Source: Nocardioides daphniae
GTDB taxonomy: Bacteria > Actinomycetota > Actinomycetes > Propionibacteriales > Nocardioidaceae
Assembly: GCF_004777465.1 (NCBI RefSeq)
Contig: NZ_CP038462.1
Location: 1,426,001-1,490,000 of the forward strand
Direction: 5' to 3'
DNA length: 64,000 nt
Shown: positions 34,034 to 43,930 of the stretch, piece after piece
Layout of the letters: every line of letters begins with the position of its first letter
Position numbering within the stretch: position 1 is the stretch's first letter
Notes under the pieces: model-generated
Database searches by the model: none
The model's input: the letters and a program-made list of their open reading frames with translations, nothing else
What the model was told of the DNA's origin: nothing
Translations under genes and position numbers: made by a program

Positions 34034-35359
34034 TCAGCTGCTGGACTCGACCTCCGAGGCCCACTTGATGGTGTTGTCCTTCTGGAACTGGAAGATCCCG
34101 ATGAAGGCCGAGGACGGGTCGTTCTTGTCGTTGATCGGGCCGATGCCTGCCGGACCGCGGTAGTTGATGTCCTTGCCGTCCTCGAGGAGCTTGACGCAGT
34201 CCTCGTAGGTGCTGCACTCCTCGCTGCCCTCGACGGCGCCGGAGACGGCCGCCAGGTTCTTCTGGATCGTCACCGAGGAGGTGTCGCCACCCTTGGTCGC
34301 GGCGAGCGCGGCCAGGATCACGGCGTGGTAGGACTCGGCACCGTAGGTGAAGTCGGTGAGGTCCTTCTTCTCGGCCGACTTGTACCAGCCCGACAGGTCG
34401 TCCTTGAACGTCTCGTCCGGGTTCGGGCCGGGGATGGTGCCCTGGGCGCCCTCGAGGGTGCCCTCGTCGAAGACCTCGCTGTAGTCGGCGGTGTTGCCGT
34501 CGGTGAAGTAGGTCTTGGACATGTCCCAGCCCTGGTTGGCCAGCTCGGGGACGATCGCCTTCGTCTCGTCGAACGCGAGGACGACGATGGCGTCGGGCTG
34601 CGTGTTGAGCGCTGCGGTCACCTCGGCCGAGAAGGTGGTCTGGCCGGCGGGGAACTCGTCGCCGTCGCCCTTGCCGCCGTAGACGACCTCGCCGCCCGCG
34701 TCCTCGATGGCCTTCTGGGTGAAGTTGCGCAGGCCGGTGCCGTAGGTGTCGTTGAAGACCAGGAAGGCGATCTTCTTGTGACCGTCGGTCGCGATCAGCG
34801 TGCCGAGGGCGGCACCCTGGATGGTGTCCGGGGGAGCGGTGCGGAAGTAGAAGTCCGAGTAGCCGCTCAGGTCCGTCGCGGTGTTGGCCGGCGAGATCTG
34901 GGTGATCTTGTTGCTGGTCAGCGTGTCGACGAAGTTCAGCGAGACGCTGGACGACGCGGCACCGATGACGACCGACGGCTTGGCCGAGACCATCTCGCCC
35001 GCGGCAGCGGTGGAGACGGAGAGGTCGGTGGAGTCACCGGAGTCCTCGATCTGGTGGCACGCGTCGGCGCCGCCGACGCCGCCCGCCGCGTTGATGTCCG
35101 AGACGGCCAGGCCGACGCCCGCGATCTCCGGCGGGCCGAGGAAGGCCAGGTTGCCGGTCAGCGGGAGGATGCCGCCCACCTTGAAGGTGTCGGCGCTGGT
35201 CACGTCGCCCTTGCAGACGTCGTTGGTGTACGAGGCGGCGTCTGCCTCGCCGTCCTTCTCGTTGTCGTTGGACTCGCCGCCACAGGCAGTGAGAGTGAGG
35301 GAGAGCGCTGCGGCCCCCGCCATCACCTTGAGCCACGATGGAGTGCTGGTGCGATTCAC
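34034..35359 (-). CDS. livK: Branched-chain amino acid ABC transporter substrate-binding lipoprotein
   Basis: Periplasmic-binding fold (type I) lipoprotein that delivers amino acids to LivHMGF. 441 residues. GTG 35359 is chosen because AGAAAGG stands about 8 nt upstream and the protein then begins with a clean lipoprotein signal, MNRTSTPSWLKVMAGAAALS to LTACGG (lipobox Cys about residue 28). The longer GTG at 35383 would add a charged octapeptide before it. An acidic linker follows, then FKVGGILPLTGNLAFLGPPE, the first strand of the family, and later IGAASSSVSLNFVD. It is convergent with livF, so it is transcribed separately from the permease operon. A likely -10 (TACATT) lies at 35435-35440 on the minus strand. 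Confidence 0.94.
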   Translation of the reverse strand: MNRTSTPSWLKVMAGAAALSLTLTACGGESNDNEKDGEADAASYTNDVCKGDVTSADTFKVGGILPLTGNLAFLGPPEIAGVGLAVSDINAAGGVGGADACHQIEDSGDSTDLSVSTAAAGEMVSAKPSVVIGAASSSVSLNFVDTLTSNKITQISPANTATDLSGYSDFYFRTAPPDTIQGAALGTLIATDGHKKIAFLVFNDTYGTGLRNFTQKAIEDAGGEVVYGGKGDGDEFPAGQTTFSAEVTAALNTQPDAIVVLAFDETKAIVPELANQGWDMSKTYFTDGNTADYSEVFDEGTLEGAQGTIPGPNPDETFKDDLSGWYKSAEKKDLTDFTYGAESYHAVILAALAATKGGDTSSVTIQKNLAAVSGAVEGSEECSTYEDCVKLLEDGKDINYRGPAGIGPINDKNDPSSAFIGIFQFQKDNTIKWASEVESSS

Positions 35360-35434
35360 GTCGCGAACCTTTCTGGTCTGCACTGCTCAACTGATCCGAC
35401 CCACGCCCGTCCCGAGGATGGGCCCAGTGCAGTC

Positions 35435-35440
35435 AATGTA
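35435..35440 (-). promoter_or_regulatory. Putative -10 box for livK
   Basis: TACATT reads on the minus strand about 75 nt upstream of the chosen livK start. It lies in a 277-nt intergenic region that also holds the start region of the GNAT gene at 35637 and a 9-bp inverted repeat (tacccatgg at 35492, ccatgggta at 35565). Confidence 0.35.
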
Positions 35441-35636
35441 GGGGTGGGTGGTGTGAGAGAGAACACGCGTCGCTCGTCGTTGCCGAACCGTTACCCATGG
35501 TCTGGACCCCCTCCACGCTCAGGACCGCACGGGTCCGCCGAACCGGAGTACCTACGGGCCCGATCCATGGGTACTCTGAGGGGCGGCGCGTCAGGGGGGC
35601 TCAGGCGCCGGGGTCAGTCAGTTTCGGAGGTGTGAC

Positions 35637-36221
35637 ATGTCGCGAGCGTCGGTGCTCATCCGTACCGCGACCGAGTCGGACGTGGTCGTCCTGCGTGAGC
35701 TGTGGAGCGACGTCCTGCGGTCGACCACGCGCGACGAGCAGATGGCTGACCTCCGCACCGTGCTCGGCACCGCCGAGGAGGACGAGGACTCCCGTGTCGT
35801 CGTCGCCGAGATAGACGGCCAGGTCGTGGGTGCGGTCCACCTGCGCGTCACGGTCGTCTCCACGCTCAACCTGGACCGCATGGTCCTGGCCTTCGCCCCG
35901 CACGTGATGCCCGGTCACCACCGTCGCGGAGTCGGCTCCGCCCTCATGGAGGCGGCCGCGTCGTTCGCGGAGGAGCGCGGCGTCGGGCTCGTCGGATCTG
36001 CGGCGCTGTCGGCGTCGCGGGACGCCAACCGCTTCTTCGCCCGCCTCTCGATGGGTCCCGTGGCCACGCTCCGGCTGGCCACCACCAACGGCCTGCGCCA
36101 GCGTCTCCCCGCCGCCCGCCAGGTGCGCAGCACCAGCGCCAGCGCCGTGTCGAGCGGTCGCCACATCGACCGGGTGCTGGCGGCGCGTCGCGGCCGGCGT
36201 TCGGCGCGCGTCAGTTCCTGA
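35637..36221 (+). CDS. GNAT family N-acetyltransferase
   Basis: 194 residues. ATG 35637 has RBS GGAGG at about 35624. Residues 1-145 form a GNAT fold: VLIRTATESDVVVLRELW, central strand VVVAEIDGQVVGAVHLRV, and motif A in VMPGHHRRGVGSALMEAA (acetyl-CoA pyrophosphate loop HRRGVGS). A basic, Ser- and Arg-rich C-terminal extension of about 45 residues (RQRLPAARQVRST to the end) is not part of the fold. It is a single gene, convergent with the thioesterase at 36250. The substrate is unknown. Confidence 0.85.
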   Translation: MSRASVLIRTATESDVVVLRELWSDVLRSTTRDEQMADLRTVLGTAEEDEDSRVVVAEIDGQVVGAVHLRVTVVSTLNLDRMVLAFAPHVMPGHHRRGVGSALMEAAASFAEERGVGLVGSAALSASRDANRFFARLSMGPVATLRLATTNGLRQRLPAARQVRSTSASAVSSGRHIDRVLAARRGRRSARVSS

Positions 36222-36249
36222 GGCGTACGCAGCCCACCGGCGCGCGGTC

Positions 36250-36711
36250 TCAGCTGCGCGGCGGGATGAGTGCGCAGGTGATGCGCGAGGTGCACAGGCG
36301 TCGCCCCTGCTCGTCAGAGATGACGACCTCGTAGCAGGCGCTCGTCCGACCCAGGTGCACCGCCGTCGCCACGCCGGTCACGGTGCCCGAGGCCGCCGAG
36401 CGGTGGTGGGTGGCGTTGATGTCGACGCCGACCGGGATCCGCTCGGGGTAGCCGTGCATCGCCGCGCCGATGGAGCCGAGCGACTCGGCCAGCACGACCG
36501 ACGCGCCACCGTGGAGCAGCCCGTAGGGCTGGGTGTTGCCCTCCACCGGCATCGTGCCGACGATGCGGTCCGCGGTGACCTCGACGAGCTCGATCCCCAT
36601 CTTCTCGTTGAGCGCACCCATCATGTCCTGCATCCCGGCGATCAGCTCGTGGGGCGGGCCGTCCTTGAGGCTCGGGTCGACGGCGTGCACGTTCATGGGG
36701 TGGTCGCTCAT
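36250..36711 (-). CDS. PaaI-type hotdog-fold thioesterase
   Basis: 153 residues from ATG 36711. The central motif YGLLHGGASVVLAESLGSIG (HGG and acidic residue) is the hotdog thioesterase signature, and VGVDINATHHRSAASGTVTG is the following strand pair. Such enzymes hydrolyse acyl- or aroyl-CoA thioesters, for example 1,4-dihydroxy-2-naphthoyl-CoA or phenylacetyl-CoA derivatives; which one applies here cannot be told. A downstream ATG (36696) would shorten it by five residues. It is divergent from polA with an 87-nt gap. Confidence 0.88.
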   Translation of the reverse strand: MSDHPMNVHAVDPSLKDGPPHELIAGMQDMMGALNEKMGIELVEVTADRIVGTMPVEGNTQPYGLLHGGASVVLAESLGSIGAAMHGYPERIPVGVDINATHHRSAASGTVTGVATAVHLGRTSACYEVVISDEQGRRLCTSRITCALIPPRS

Positions 36712-36785
36712 GCGCCCATTGTGCAGACCCGGTGGCCGGAGCGGGGCCGACCCCCAGGAACAGGAGAGACGTCGGTGGCTGCGGC

Positions 36786-36798
36786 TAGGGTTTCCGTC
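36786..36798 (+). promoter_or_regulatory. Putative -10 box for a leaderless polA transcript
   Basis: TAGGGT at 36786-36791 lies 7 nt before GTG 36799. There is no Shine-Dalgarno sequence in the gap. Confidence 0.42.
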
Positions 36799-39469
36799 GT
36801 GACCGAGACGTCTTCGCGCCCCCGCCTCCTCCTGCTGGACGGCCACTCGCTGGCCTACCGCGCCTTCTTCGCGCTGCCCGAGGAGAACTTCTCCACCAGC
36901 ACGGGGCAGCCGACCAACGCGGTCTACGGATTCACCTCGATGCTGATCAACGTGCTGCGGGACGAGGAGCCCACCCACGTCGCCGTGGCGTTCGACCTCT
37001 CGCGGCAGACCTTCCGCCTCGAGGAGTACTCGGAGTACAAGGCGAAGCGCAACAAGACCCCCGACGGCTTCAAGTCGCAGGTGCCCCTCATCCAGGAGGT
37101 GCTCGACGCGCTCCACATCCCGCACCTGGCGGTGGAGGGCTACGAGGCCGACGACATCATCGCGACCCTCTCCACCCAGGCGGTGGCGGAGGGCATGGAC
37201 GTGCTGATCCTGACCGGTGACCGCGACTCGCTCCAGCTGGTCAACGAGCACTCCACGGTGCTCTACCCGATGCGTGGCGTCTCGGAGCTGGCGCGGATGA
37301 CCCCGGAGGCGGTCGAGGCGAAGTACGGCGTCCCGCCCACCGCTACCCCGAGCTCGCGGCACTGGTCGGCGAGGACTCCGACAACCTGCCGGGCGTGCCG
37401 GGTGTCGGGCCCAAGACGGCCGCGAAGTGGATCACCACCTACGACGGCCTCGACAACGTCATCGCCCAGGCCGACGCGATCAAGGGCAAGGCCGGCGACA
37501 ACCTGCGGGCCCACCTGGGCGACGTGATCCGCAACCGCCGGCTCAACGCGCTGGTGTGCGACCTCGCGCTCGACCTCTTCCCGGCCGACCTGGCCCGCCG
37601 GCCGTGGGACCGCCAGGAGGTCCACACCCTCTTCGACGGACTCGAGTTCCGGGTCCTGCGGGACCGGCTGTTCGAGTCCCTGACCTCGGTCGAGGAGACC
37701 GACGACTCCGGCTTCGAGGTCACCGGGCGCAGCCTGGCGCCTGGCGAGGTCACCGCCTTCCTCGACGAGCACGCCGGGGACACCGTGGGGCTCCACGTCC
37801 GTGGCGCCTGGGGTGCCGGCACCGGTCGCGTCGAGGGCCTCGCGCTGGCCGCGGGGTCGAGCCACGCGGCGTACGTCGACGTCGAGACCCTGACACCGGA
37901 GGACGACGCCGCCCTCGCGACGTGGTTCGCCGACCCGGCCCGGGGCAAGGTGCTCCACGACGCCAAGGGCCCGATCCTGGCGCTCGCCGCCCACGGCTGG
38001 CAGCTCGAGGGACTGGTCAGCGACACCGCCCTGGCGGCCTACCTGGTCCGGCCCGACCAGCGTTCCTACGACCTGGCCGACCTCACCGTCCGCTACCTGC
38101 GCCGCGAGCTCAAGGAGGAGAGCGACTCCGGCCAGGGACTGCTCTTCGCCGAGGACGACTCGGTCGCCGACAACGCGATGCTCCGCGCCCGTGCCGTGCT
38201 CGACCTGGCCGAGGCCCTCGCCGGCACGGTGGAGGAGCACGGGGGACGGCGCTGCTCGCCGAGGTCGAGCTGCCGCTCGTCCACATCCTCGCGCGGATGG
38301 AGCAGACCGGCATCGGCGTCGACCTCGACCACCTCACCGGGCTCGAGTCCGAGTTCGCGGGGGAGGTGCGCAAGGCGGCCGAGGAGGCCTACGCCGTCAT
38401 CGGCAAGGAGATCAACCTCGGCTCGCCCAAGCAGCTCCAGGTCGTGCTCTTCGACGAGCTGGGCATGCCCAAGACCAAGAAGACCAAGACCGGCTGGACC
38501 ACCGACGCCGACGCCCTGCAGCAGCTCTTCGAGAAGACCGAGCACCCGTTCCTGCTCCACCTGCTCCGCCACCGCGACGTCACCCGGCTGCGCCAGACCG
38601 TGGAGGGGCTGCTCAAGACCGTCGCCCCCGACGGACGCATCCACACCACGTTCAACCAGATCATCGCGGCGACCGGCCGCCTCTCCAGCACCGACCCGAA
38701 CCTCCAGAACATCCCGGTCCGCACCCACGAGGGGCGCCGGATCCGCGAGGCGTTCGTGGTGGGCGAGGGCTACGAGTCACTGATGACGGCCGACTACTCG
38801 CAGATCGAGATGCGCATCATGGCGCACGTCTCCGAGGACGAGCTGCTCATCGAGTCGTTCCGCTCCGGCCAGGACTTCCACTCGACGACCGCCTCGCGCG
38901 TCTTCGAGGTCGCGCCCGAGGAGGTGACCTCCGAGATGCGCGCCAAGATCAAGGCGATGAACTACGGCCTGGCCTACGGCCTGTCGGCGTTCGGGCTCTC
39001 CCAGCAGCTCAAGATCGAGCCGTCCGAGGCGCGACTGCTCATGGAGGACTACTTCGAGACCTTCGGGGGAGTGCGCGACTACCTCCAGGGCACGGTCGAC
39101 GAGGCCCGTCGGACCGGCTTCACCGAGACCCTCATGGGCCGTCGCCGCTACCTGCCCGACCTCACCAGCGACAACCGGCAGCGTCGGGAGATGGCCGAGC
39201 GCATGGCGCTCAACGCCCCGATCCAGGGGTCGGCCGCCGACCTGGTCAAGGTCGCGATGCGTGGTGTCGACCGCGCGCTGACCATGTCCGGGCTGGCCTC
39301 CCGGATGCTGCTCCAGGTGCACGACGAGCTCGTCCTCGAGGTGGCCGACGGGGAGTCCGAGGCGCTGGAGGCTCTCGTACGCGAGCAGATGGGCGCCGCG
39401 GCCGACCTGCGGGTCCCGCTCGACGTCTCCGTCGGCACGGGCCGCAGCTGGCACGACGCGGCCCACTGA
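36799..39469 (+). CDS. polA: DNA polymerase I (two frameshifts)
   Basis: Repair polymerase and 5' nuclease, about 890 residues when corrected. GTG 36799 begins VTETSSRPRLLLLDGHSLAY. The 5'-nuclease domain has EGYEADDIIATL and LTGDRDSLQLV. A break near 37336 (CCCCAC reduced to CCCAC) hides HRYPELAALVGEDSDNLPG before VPGVGPKTAAKW; a second near 38246 loses a G from GGGGGG. The 3'-5' exonuclease domain lacks its acidic motifs (TVGLHVRGAWG where DxE is expected), so it should not proofread, as in mycobacterial PolA. Polymerase motifs are intact: A DYSQIEMRIMAH, B RAKIKAMNYGLAYGLSAFG, C QVHDELVLEV. Confidence 0.95.
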
Positions 39470-39490
39470 CGCAGGTCTGCTGACGCGGGT

Positions 39491-39506
39491 GCGCCGGTGA
39501 CGGCGC
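39491..39506. terminator. Small hairpin between convergent polA and flippase genes
   Basis: GCGCCG (39491-39496), loop GTGA, CGGCGC (39501-39506). It ends directly at the stop codon of the minus-strand flippase gene and lies 22 nt after polA. A 6-bp stem is short for a terminator, so this is tentative. Confidence 0.4.
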
Positions 39507-40760
39507 TCAGACCAGGGCGTCGGACTCCACCGGCGTCACCACCGGCTTGCGCACGAGGTAGTAGCTGACCGCGACCAGGAGCGTGAGCAGCGAGCCGATC
39601 ACGAGCATCACCCAGGTGAGCAGTCCTTCGACGCTCTCGGCGGTGAGCCCGCCGGCCACCAGCACGGCCAGGGCCGCCCACACGACGTAGGAGGAACGCT
39701 GGCCCTGACGGGCGAGCACCGAGTAGACGACGAGGTGGAGCAGCGCCAGCATCGTGCCGAGCAGCGCGAAGATCCAGAGCTCGCCCTGGATCTCGGCGAA
39801 CTCCTGGCCGCCGACCAGGGAGAGCACCAGCGGCGAGGCGATCGCGACGGCGCCGGTGCACAGCAGCCCCAGGCCGGAGACGGCGAAGAGGCTGCGGGTG
39901 AGGGCGCGCGTCCGCTCCCCGGCAGTGGCCATCGCCGGGAAGGCGACGACGACGACGAACTGGGGCAGGAAGGTCAGCATCTTGGCCAGGATCAGCCCGC
40001 CGGCGTAGAGGCCTGCCTCGTGGCCGTCGAGGGTGTTGCGCGCGACGATCACGTCGACGTTGGAGAGCGCGAAGAAGGCCAGCAGCGCTTGGGAGTTGTG
40101 CACCATCTCGCGCAGCACGGCGGCCCCGGAGTGTGAGTCGCTGCCCTCGCCCGCGCCGCGTGAGCCACGCAGGATCCACCAGCCCAGTGCCACCGGGACC
40201 AGCGAGCCGAGCACGACGGCCAGGAAGGCGATGAAGGCGCTCGGGTTCCACGCCATCAGGGCGACGCCGATGACCAGCCGCGGCACGCCGCTGGCCATGT
40301 AGACGACGCCGAGGGGCAGCCATCGTCGCTCGCCCTGGAGGATCCCGAAGTAGCCCCCGGCCACCGTGAGCGGGACGGCCGCGACGGCGATCAGGAACGA
40401 CAGGGCGAGGTTGTCCAGCTTCAGCACCCGGTTGACGACGGGCGCGAGCAGCAGCAGCGAGAGGCCCAGACCCCACGCGACGCGCCACGAGATGCGCAGG
40501 ATCTCGGCCTCGATCTGGGCCACGCTCTCCGGGTGTGCCGAGATGCGGCGGGCACCGGTGGCCTGGAGCCCGAGGGCACCCACGCCGATCACCAGCAGCA
40601 GGTTCATCGAGGCCGCGAGCACGCCGTACTCGCCCGGGCCGAGCATCCGCGCCGCGAGCATCGTGAGGCCGTAGCTGCCCACGTTCATCACCACCATGGC
40701 GATGGCGATGCCGAGGCCCGTGCTCATGACGGCCCTGGCGTTGCGGGTCAGCGAACTCAC
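39507..40760 (-). CDS. Polysaccharide flippase/export membrane protein (Wzx-like, MOP superfamily)
   Basis: 417 residues from GTG 40760 with about twelve hydrophobic segments spread over the whole length. The N-terminus GIAIAMVVMNVGSYGLTMLA followed by ARMLGPGEYGVLAASMNLLL matches the oligosaccharide flippase family, where this segment carries the conserved GPxxYG. Such proteins move lipid-linked glycans across the membrane. It lies at the left border of the envelope-glycan region, tail to tail with polA. Substrate and partners cannot be told; the linkage to the acyltransferases and AftD homologue is suggestive only. Confidence 0.85.
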   Translation of the reverse strand: MSSLTRNARAVMSTGLGIAIAMVVMNVGSYGLTMLAARMLGPGEYGVLAASMNLLLVIGVGALGLQATGARRISAHPESVAQIEAEILRISWRVAWGLGLSLLLLAPVVNRVLKLDNLALSFLIAVAAVPLTVAGGYFGILQGERRWLPLGVVYMASGVPRLVIGVALMAWNPSAFIAFLAVVLGSLVPVALGWWILRGSRGAGEGSDSHSGAAVLREMVHNSQALLAFFALSNVDVIVARNTLDGHEAGLYAGGLILAKMLTFLPQFVVVVAFPAMATAGERTRALTRSLFAVSGLGLLCTGAVAIASPLVLSLVGGQEFAEIQGELWIFALLGTMLALLHLVVYSVLARQGQRSSYVVWAALAVLVAGGLTAESVEGLLTWVMLVIGSLLTLLVAVSYYLVRKPVVTPVESDALV

Positions 40761-40867
40761 CGGGCGAGTCTAGGCACACCGCCTACCCGTGGGTAGGGGA
40801 TGGGCCGGACGAGGGTGGCGCGGCAGACCTGCGCACGTGAGACAGAGCACGTCCATCGTGCTTCAAT

Positions 40868-42112
40868 GTGGCGGTGGCAGCGACAGAGGTGACCGGGGTC
40901 GACCCGTCCGTGCGCCAGGTGAAGGATGCCCAGATCTCGTCGCTGACGGGGATGCGCGGCTTCGCCGCCATCATGGTCGTCGTCATCCACACCGCCGGAC
41001 GCACCGACTACCCATGGCTGGGTGTGCACGGCTACGGGCCGATCGCCCTCTTCGTGCTCTCGGGCTTCCTGCTCTACCGGCCGTTCAGCCGCTGGGTGCT
41101 CGGCATCGGGCCGATGCCCTCGTTGCGCAACTACTCGATCCGCCGCGTCCTGCGCATCTTCCCGGCGTACTGGGCCGTGCTGCACGTCTGGTACTTCATC
41201 TACCCCGCGGCCGTGCCCAGCTCCTTCGGGCAGTACCTCAAGGAGCTCACCCTCCTCAACACCCTGCAGTACTTCGGGCTCACCCAGGGGCTCCAGCAGG
41301 CGTGGTCGATGGGCACCGAGCTGACCTGGTACGTCTTCGTCCCGGTCCTGGCCACCCTCACCTTCCTGGTCATGCGGGTCGTCCCGGCCCGTCTCCGGGT
41401 CAGGGTGCACGTGTGGATGCTGCTGACCTCCCTGCCCATCTCGGCAGGGTGGATCTGGTTCGTCCACGACGGCGCCCCGTGGCAGAGCGCCGGCATGTGG
41501 CTGCTGAAGTACCTCGTCTGCTTCACCTTCGGCGCCCTGGTCGCGATGGTCATGGAGGCCGAGCGCGCCGGGATGATCGACATCTCCCGTGGTCGTCTGC
41601 TCATGGAGGACCCGTGGTTGTTGCCCCTCCTGGCGTTCCTCTTCGCGCTCATCGGCACCTCGCAGTTCGGTGGTGAGCACGACTTCGGCTTCCTGAGCCT
41701 CTCGGAGGAGCTGACCCGTGACGGGTGCGCGTTCGGCCTCGCCGCGACGCTGCTGCTGATCGCGGTCTTCTCGCCGCCCGACGCACCCTTCAACCGCTTC
41801 CTGGCGACCCGGTGGATGCAGGCCAGCGGTCGCTGGTCCTACGGCATCTACCTGTGGCACCTGCCGCTGATCGTGATGCTGTACGAGGACTACGCCTTTC
41901 CCGAGGGCTTCCTCGGCCTGGTCGTGTGGCTCATGGTGATCCTCCCGATCTCGTACGCCCTGGGTGCCGCGAGCTACGCCTGGGTCGAGACGCCGGCCAT
42001 GACGCTGTCGAAGCGGCTCACCCCCTCGAGGCCGAGGGGCGGCGCCCGCGCCGCACGCCGGGGCACCGCCCCCGCCGAGCTCGCCGACTCCCGTGGAGGA
42101 GCTGCGCAGTGA
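40868..42112 (+). CDS. Acyltransferase family 3 (AT3) membrane protein
   Basis: 414 residues from GTG 40868 (GTG 40874 is also possible). The N-terminal motif ISSLTGMRGFAAIMVVVIHT, with the conserved Arg and the catalytic-type His, defines the AT3 family. FVLSGFLLYRPFSRW and RRVLRIFPAYW are the next conserved segments, and SYGIYLWHLPLIVML closes the core. There are about ten transmembrane helices. Members O-acylate exported sugars, lipids or peptidoglycan. The basic C-terminal tail of about 35 residues overlaps the next gene by 4 nt (GTGA), so the two acyltransferases are coupled. Confidence 0.9.
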   Translation: MAVAATEVTGVDPSVRQVKDAQISSLTGMRGFAAIMVVVIHTAGRTDYPWLGVHGYGPIALFVLSGFLLYRPFSRWVLGIGPMPSLRNYSIRRVLRIFPAYWAVLHVWYFIYPAAVPSSFGQYLKELTLLNTLQYFGLTQGLQQAWSMGTELTWYVFVPVLATLTFLVMRVVPARLRVRVHVWMLLTSLPISAGWIWFVHDGAPWQSAGMWLLKYLVCFTFGALVAMVMEAERAGMIDISRGRLLMEDPWLLPLLAFLFALIGTSQFGGEHDFGFLSLSEELTRDGCAFGLAATLLLIAVFSPPDAPFNRFLATRWMQASGRWSYGIYLWHLPLIVMLYEDYAFPEGFLGLVVWLMVILPISYALGAASYAWVETPAMTLSKRLTPSRPRGGARAARRGTAPAELADSRGGAAQ

Positions 42113-43187
42113 CCACCGACGTCGACGCGGCGGAGGCGCTGCGGATGGCGCGGGCCGTCGTCGGTCTCTACGGCGACCCCGACGTGACCTGGGGCATCTC
42201 CCTGGAGGCGACCTTCGAGGCTCCCGTGGACCTCACCGAGGTCGACGCCAGGATTGCCGCACTGGTCGCTGAGCACCCGCACCTCGGCGTGCTCCCCACC
42301 CTTCAGCGCGTGGCGCCCCAGGCATGGGCCGACGAGCGCGAGCGCAGTGCCAGCGCGCCCTTCGGTGACGACGGGCTCCTCGTCCGCCTGCTGGCGTCGG
42401 AGGATGCCACGAGGTTCTTCGTCACCGCCCACCACGGCGTCTGCGACGGCCTCGGCCTGATCGCCGTCATGTCGGCCGTGGTCGGGCGGCCGCTGACCTC
42501 CTCGGCCCGCGGAGTGGGTGACCGAACCTCGTCGCAGAGCTTCCTTGTCTCCAGCGTGTTGCGGCTGGGAGAGGCGCTGCTCGCGCCGCCGGCCCGCTTC
42601 TCCGGCGAGGGGGACCCCGCTGCGGCCGGGCGCCCCGAGCGGCTGCACCAGGTCGACGAGCCCACCGGCACCGTCAACGGCGTGCGGGTCTGTGCCGCCC
42701 TCAACTCCATCCACGCCGCGTGGCCGCGGCGACGCACGAGCGGCGGGCGTCGTTTCCTCGTCGTCATGGGTGCCTCACGACGCGTCCCGGGGGAGACCGC
42801 CCCCGACCGGCAGACCGCGTACTTCCGCATCGCCCTGAAGCCGCAGTGGGGGCTCGCCGAGGTCAAGCGCGCGCTGCAGGAGGCCGAGCCCGAGCCCACC
42901 TTCCCGAGACCTCCGCCGGAGGGATCGGCCCGATGGTCACCCGGGCGCTCAAGAACCGGCTCGGTTACACGGTCAACGTCAGCAACCTGGGCATCGTGTC
43001 GGGGGAGGGGCTGGCCTCGATGGCCATGTTCCCTGCCGTCAACGGTCCCCAAGCCGTGGGCGTCGGCCTCGTCTCGACCTCGCACGGGTCGACGGTGTCG
43101 CTGCGGACGCGACGCACCGACTTCTCCGACGACGAGGCGCAGCGCCTGCTGCGCCTCGTAATGGAGCGGGTGTCGGCGACTCAGTAG
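42109..43187 (+). CDS. Condensation-domain-like acyltransferase with HHxxxDG motif (one frameshift)
   Basis: About 359 residues when corrected. GTG 42109 overlaps the AT3 gene. The first frame carries VTAHHGVCDGLGLI, the HHxxxDG catalytic motif shared by NRPS condensation domains, PapA-type acyltransferases and wax ester/DGAT enzymes. The frame breaks near 42907, where CCGGAGACC has become CCGAGACC. The other frame continues ETSAGGIGPMVTRALKNRLG, then TVNVSNLGIVSGEGLA (the downstream structural motif of the fold), to the TAG at 43185. There is no carrier-protein or adenylation domain nearby. It probably esterifies a sugar or lipid using an acyl-CoA or acyl carrier; the exact reaction is unknown. 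Confidence 0.75.
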
Positions 43188-43930
43188 GGGTCGTAGGGCG
43201 AGTCGTGCCCGACCAGCCGCGCCACGGGGCGCAGGCGCAGGCGCAGCAGCACCTTGATGAAGACGTTGCGGATCCACCACGGCATCTCGGCCAGGATCCG
43301 CAGCCGGTCGGCACGCGTGGGCCGGCGCCGGCGGAAGAGCGCCTGGGAGTTGCTCCGACGCTCGTAGGCGATCTCGGAGGAGAAGAGCACGTGGCGCAGG
43401 ATGCCCAGCGTCACCCCGATCGACGAGAAGCAGTCGTGGATCACGATGGCGCCACCCTCGGGCAGGTGCACGCTCCACCTGAGGTCGTCGGAGAGCGTCC
43501 AGTAGTCGTGCTTGCCGTCGATGTAGAGCATGTCGAACGCGGTGGTCCACGTCGGGCGCAGCGCGGTGCTGTAGTCCTGCACCAGCTCCACCACGTCACC
43601 GAGGTCGTTGGCCGCGATGTTGCGCTCGAACTTCTCCTTGGTCGACAGGCCGCCGAAGAGCTTGCCCTCGACGAACGGGTCGACGGCCAGGACCGTGCCG
43701 CCCTTCGGGCGCAGCGCCTCGCCCAGGATCACGGTGGAGCGTCCCTGGTGGGAGCCGATCTCCAGGACCTTGGCCCCCTCGCCCAGCTGGGTGGCCTCGT
43801 CCCACAGGATGCGGGCCTGCCCCTCCTTCAACCAGCCGGGCACGTCGGAGACCGCTGCCCACGCCTGGGCGAAGGTCAGGGACGCCGAGCCGCGCTCGCT
43901 GGGCACGTGCGGGACATCTGCGTGGGACAT
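43181..43930 (-). CDS. Class I SAM-dependent methyltransferase
   Basis: 249 residues from ATG 43930. Motif I is AKVLEIGSHQGRSTVILGEA, motif II VLAVDPFVEG, and the post-motif block DMLYIDGKHDYWTLSDDLRW matches the Methyltransf_24 type often found in glycan and antibiotic clusters. GGAIVIHDCFSS follows. The C-terminus is Arg-rich (FIKVLLRLRLRPVARLVGHD). The 3' end overlaps the convergent acyltransferase gene by 7 nt. It is divergent from the aftD homologue with a relatively AT-rich gap of about 90 nt. The acceptor is unknown. Confidence 0.85.
   Translation of the reverse strand: MSHADVPHVPSERGSASLTFAQAWAAVSDVPGWLKEGQARILWDEATQLGEGAKVLEIGSHQGRSTVILGEALRPKGGTVLAVDPFVEGKLFGGLSTKEKFERNIAANDLGDVVELVQDYSTALRPTWTTAFDMLYIDGKHDYWTLSDDLRWSVHLPEGGAIVIHDCFSSIGVTLGILRHVLFSSEIAYERRSNSQALFRRRRPTRADRLRILAEMPWWIRNVFIKVLLRLRLRPVARLVGHDSPYDPY

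Noticed and set aside
35492..35573. Inverted repeat tacccatgg/ccatgggta as an operator pair
   Set aside because: Nine bases with a 64-nt spacer and an internal NcoI-type palindrome (CCATGG) can arise by chance; no link to a regulator is visible.
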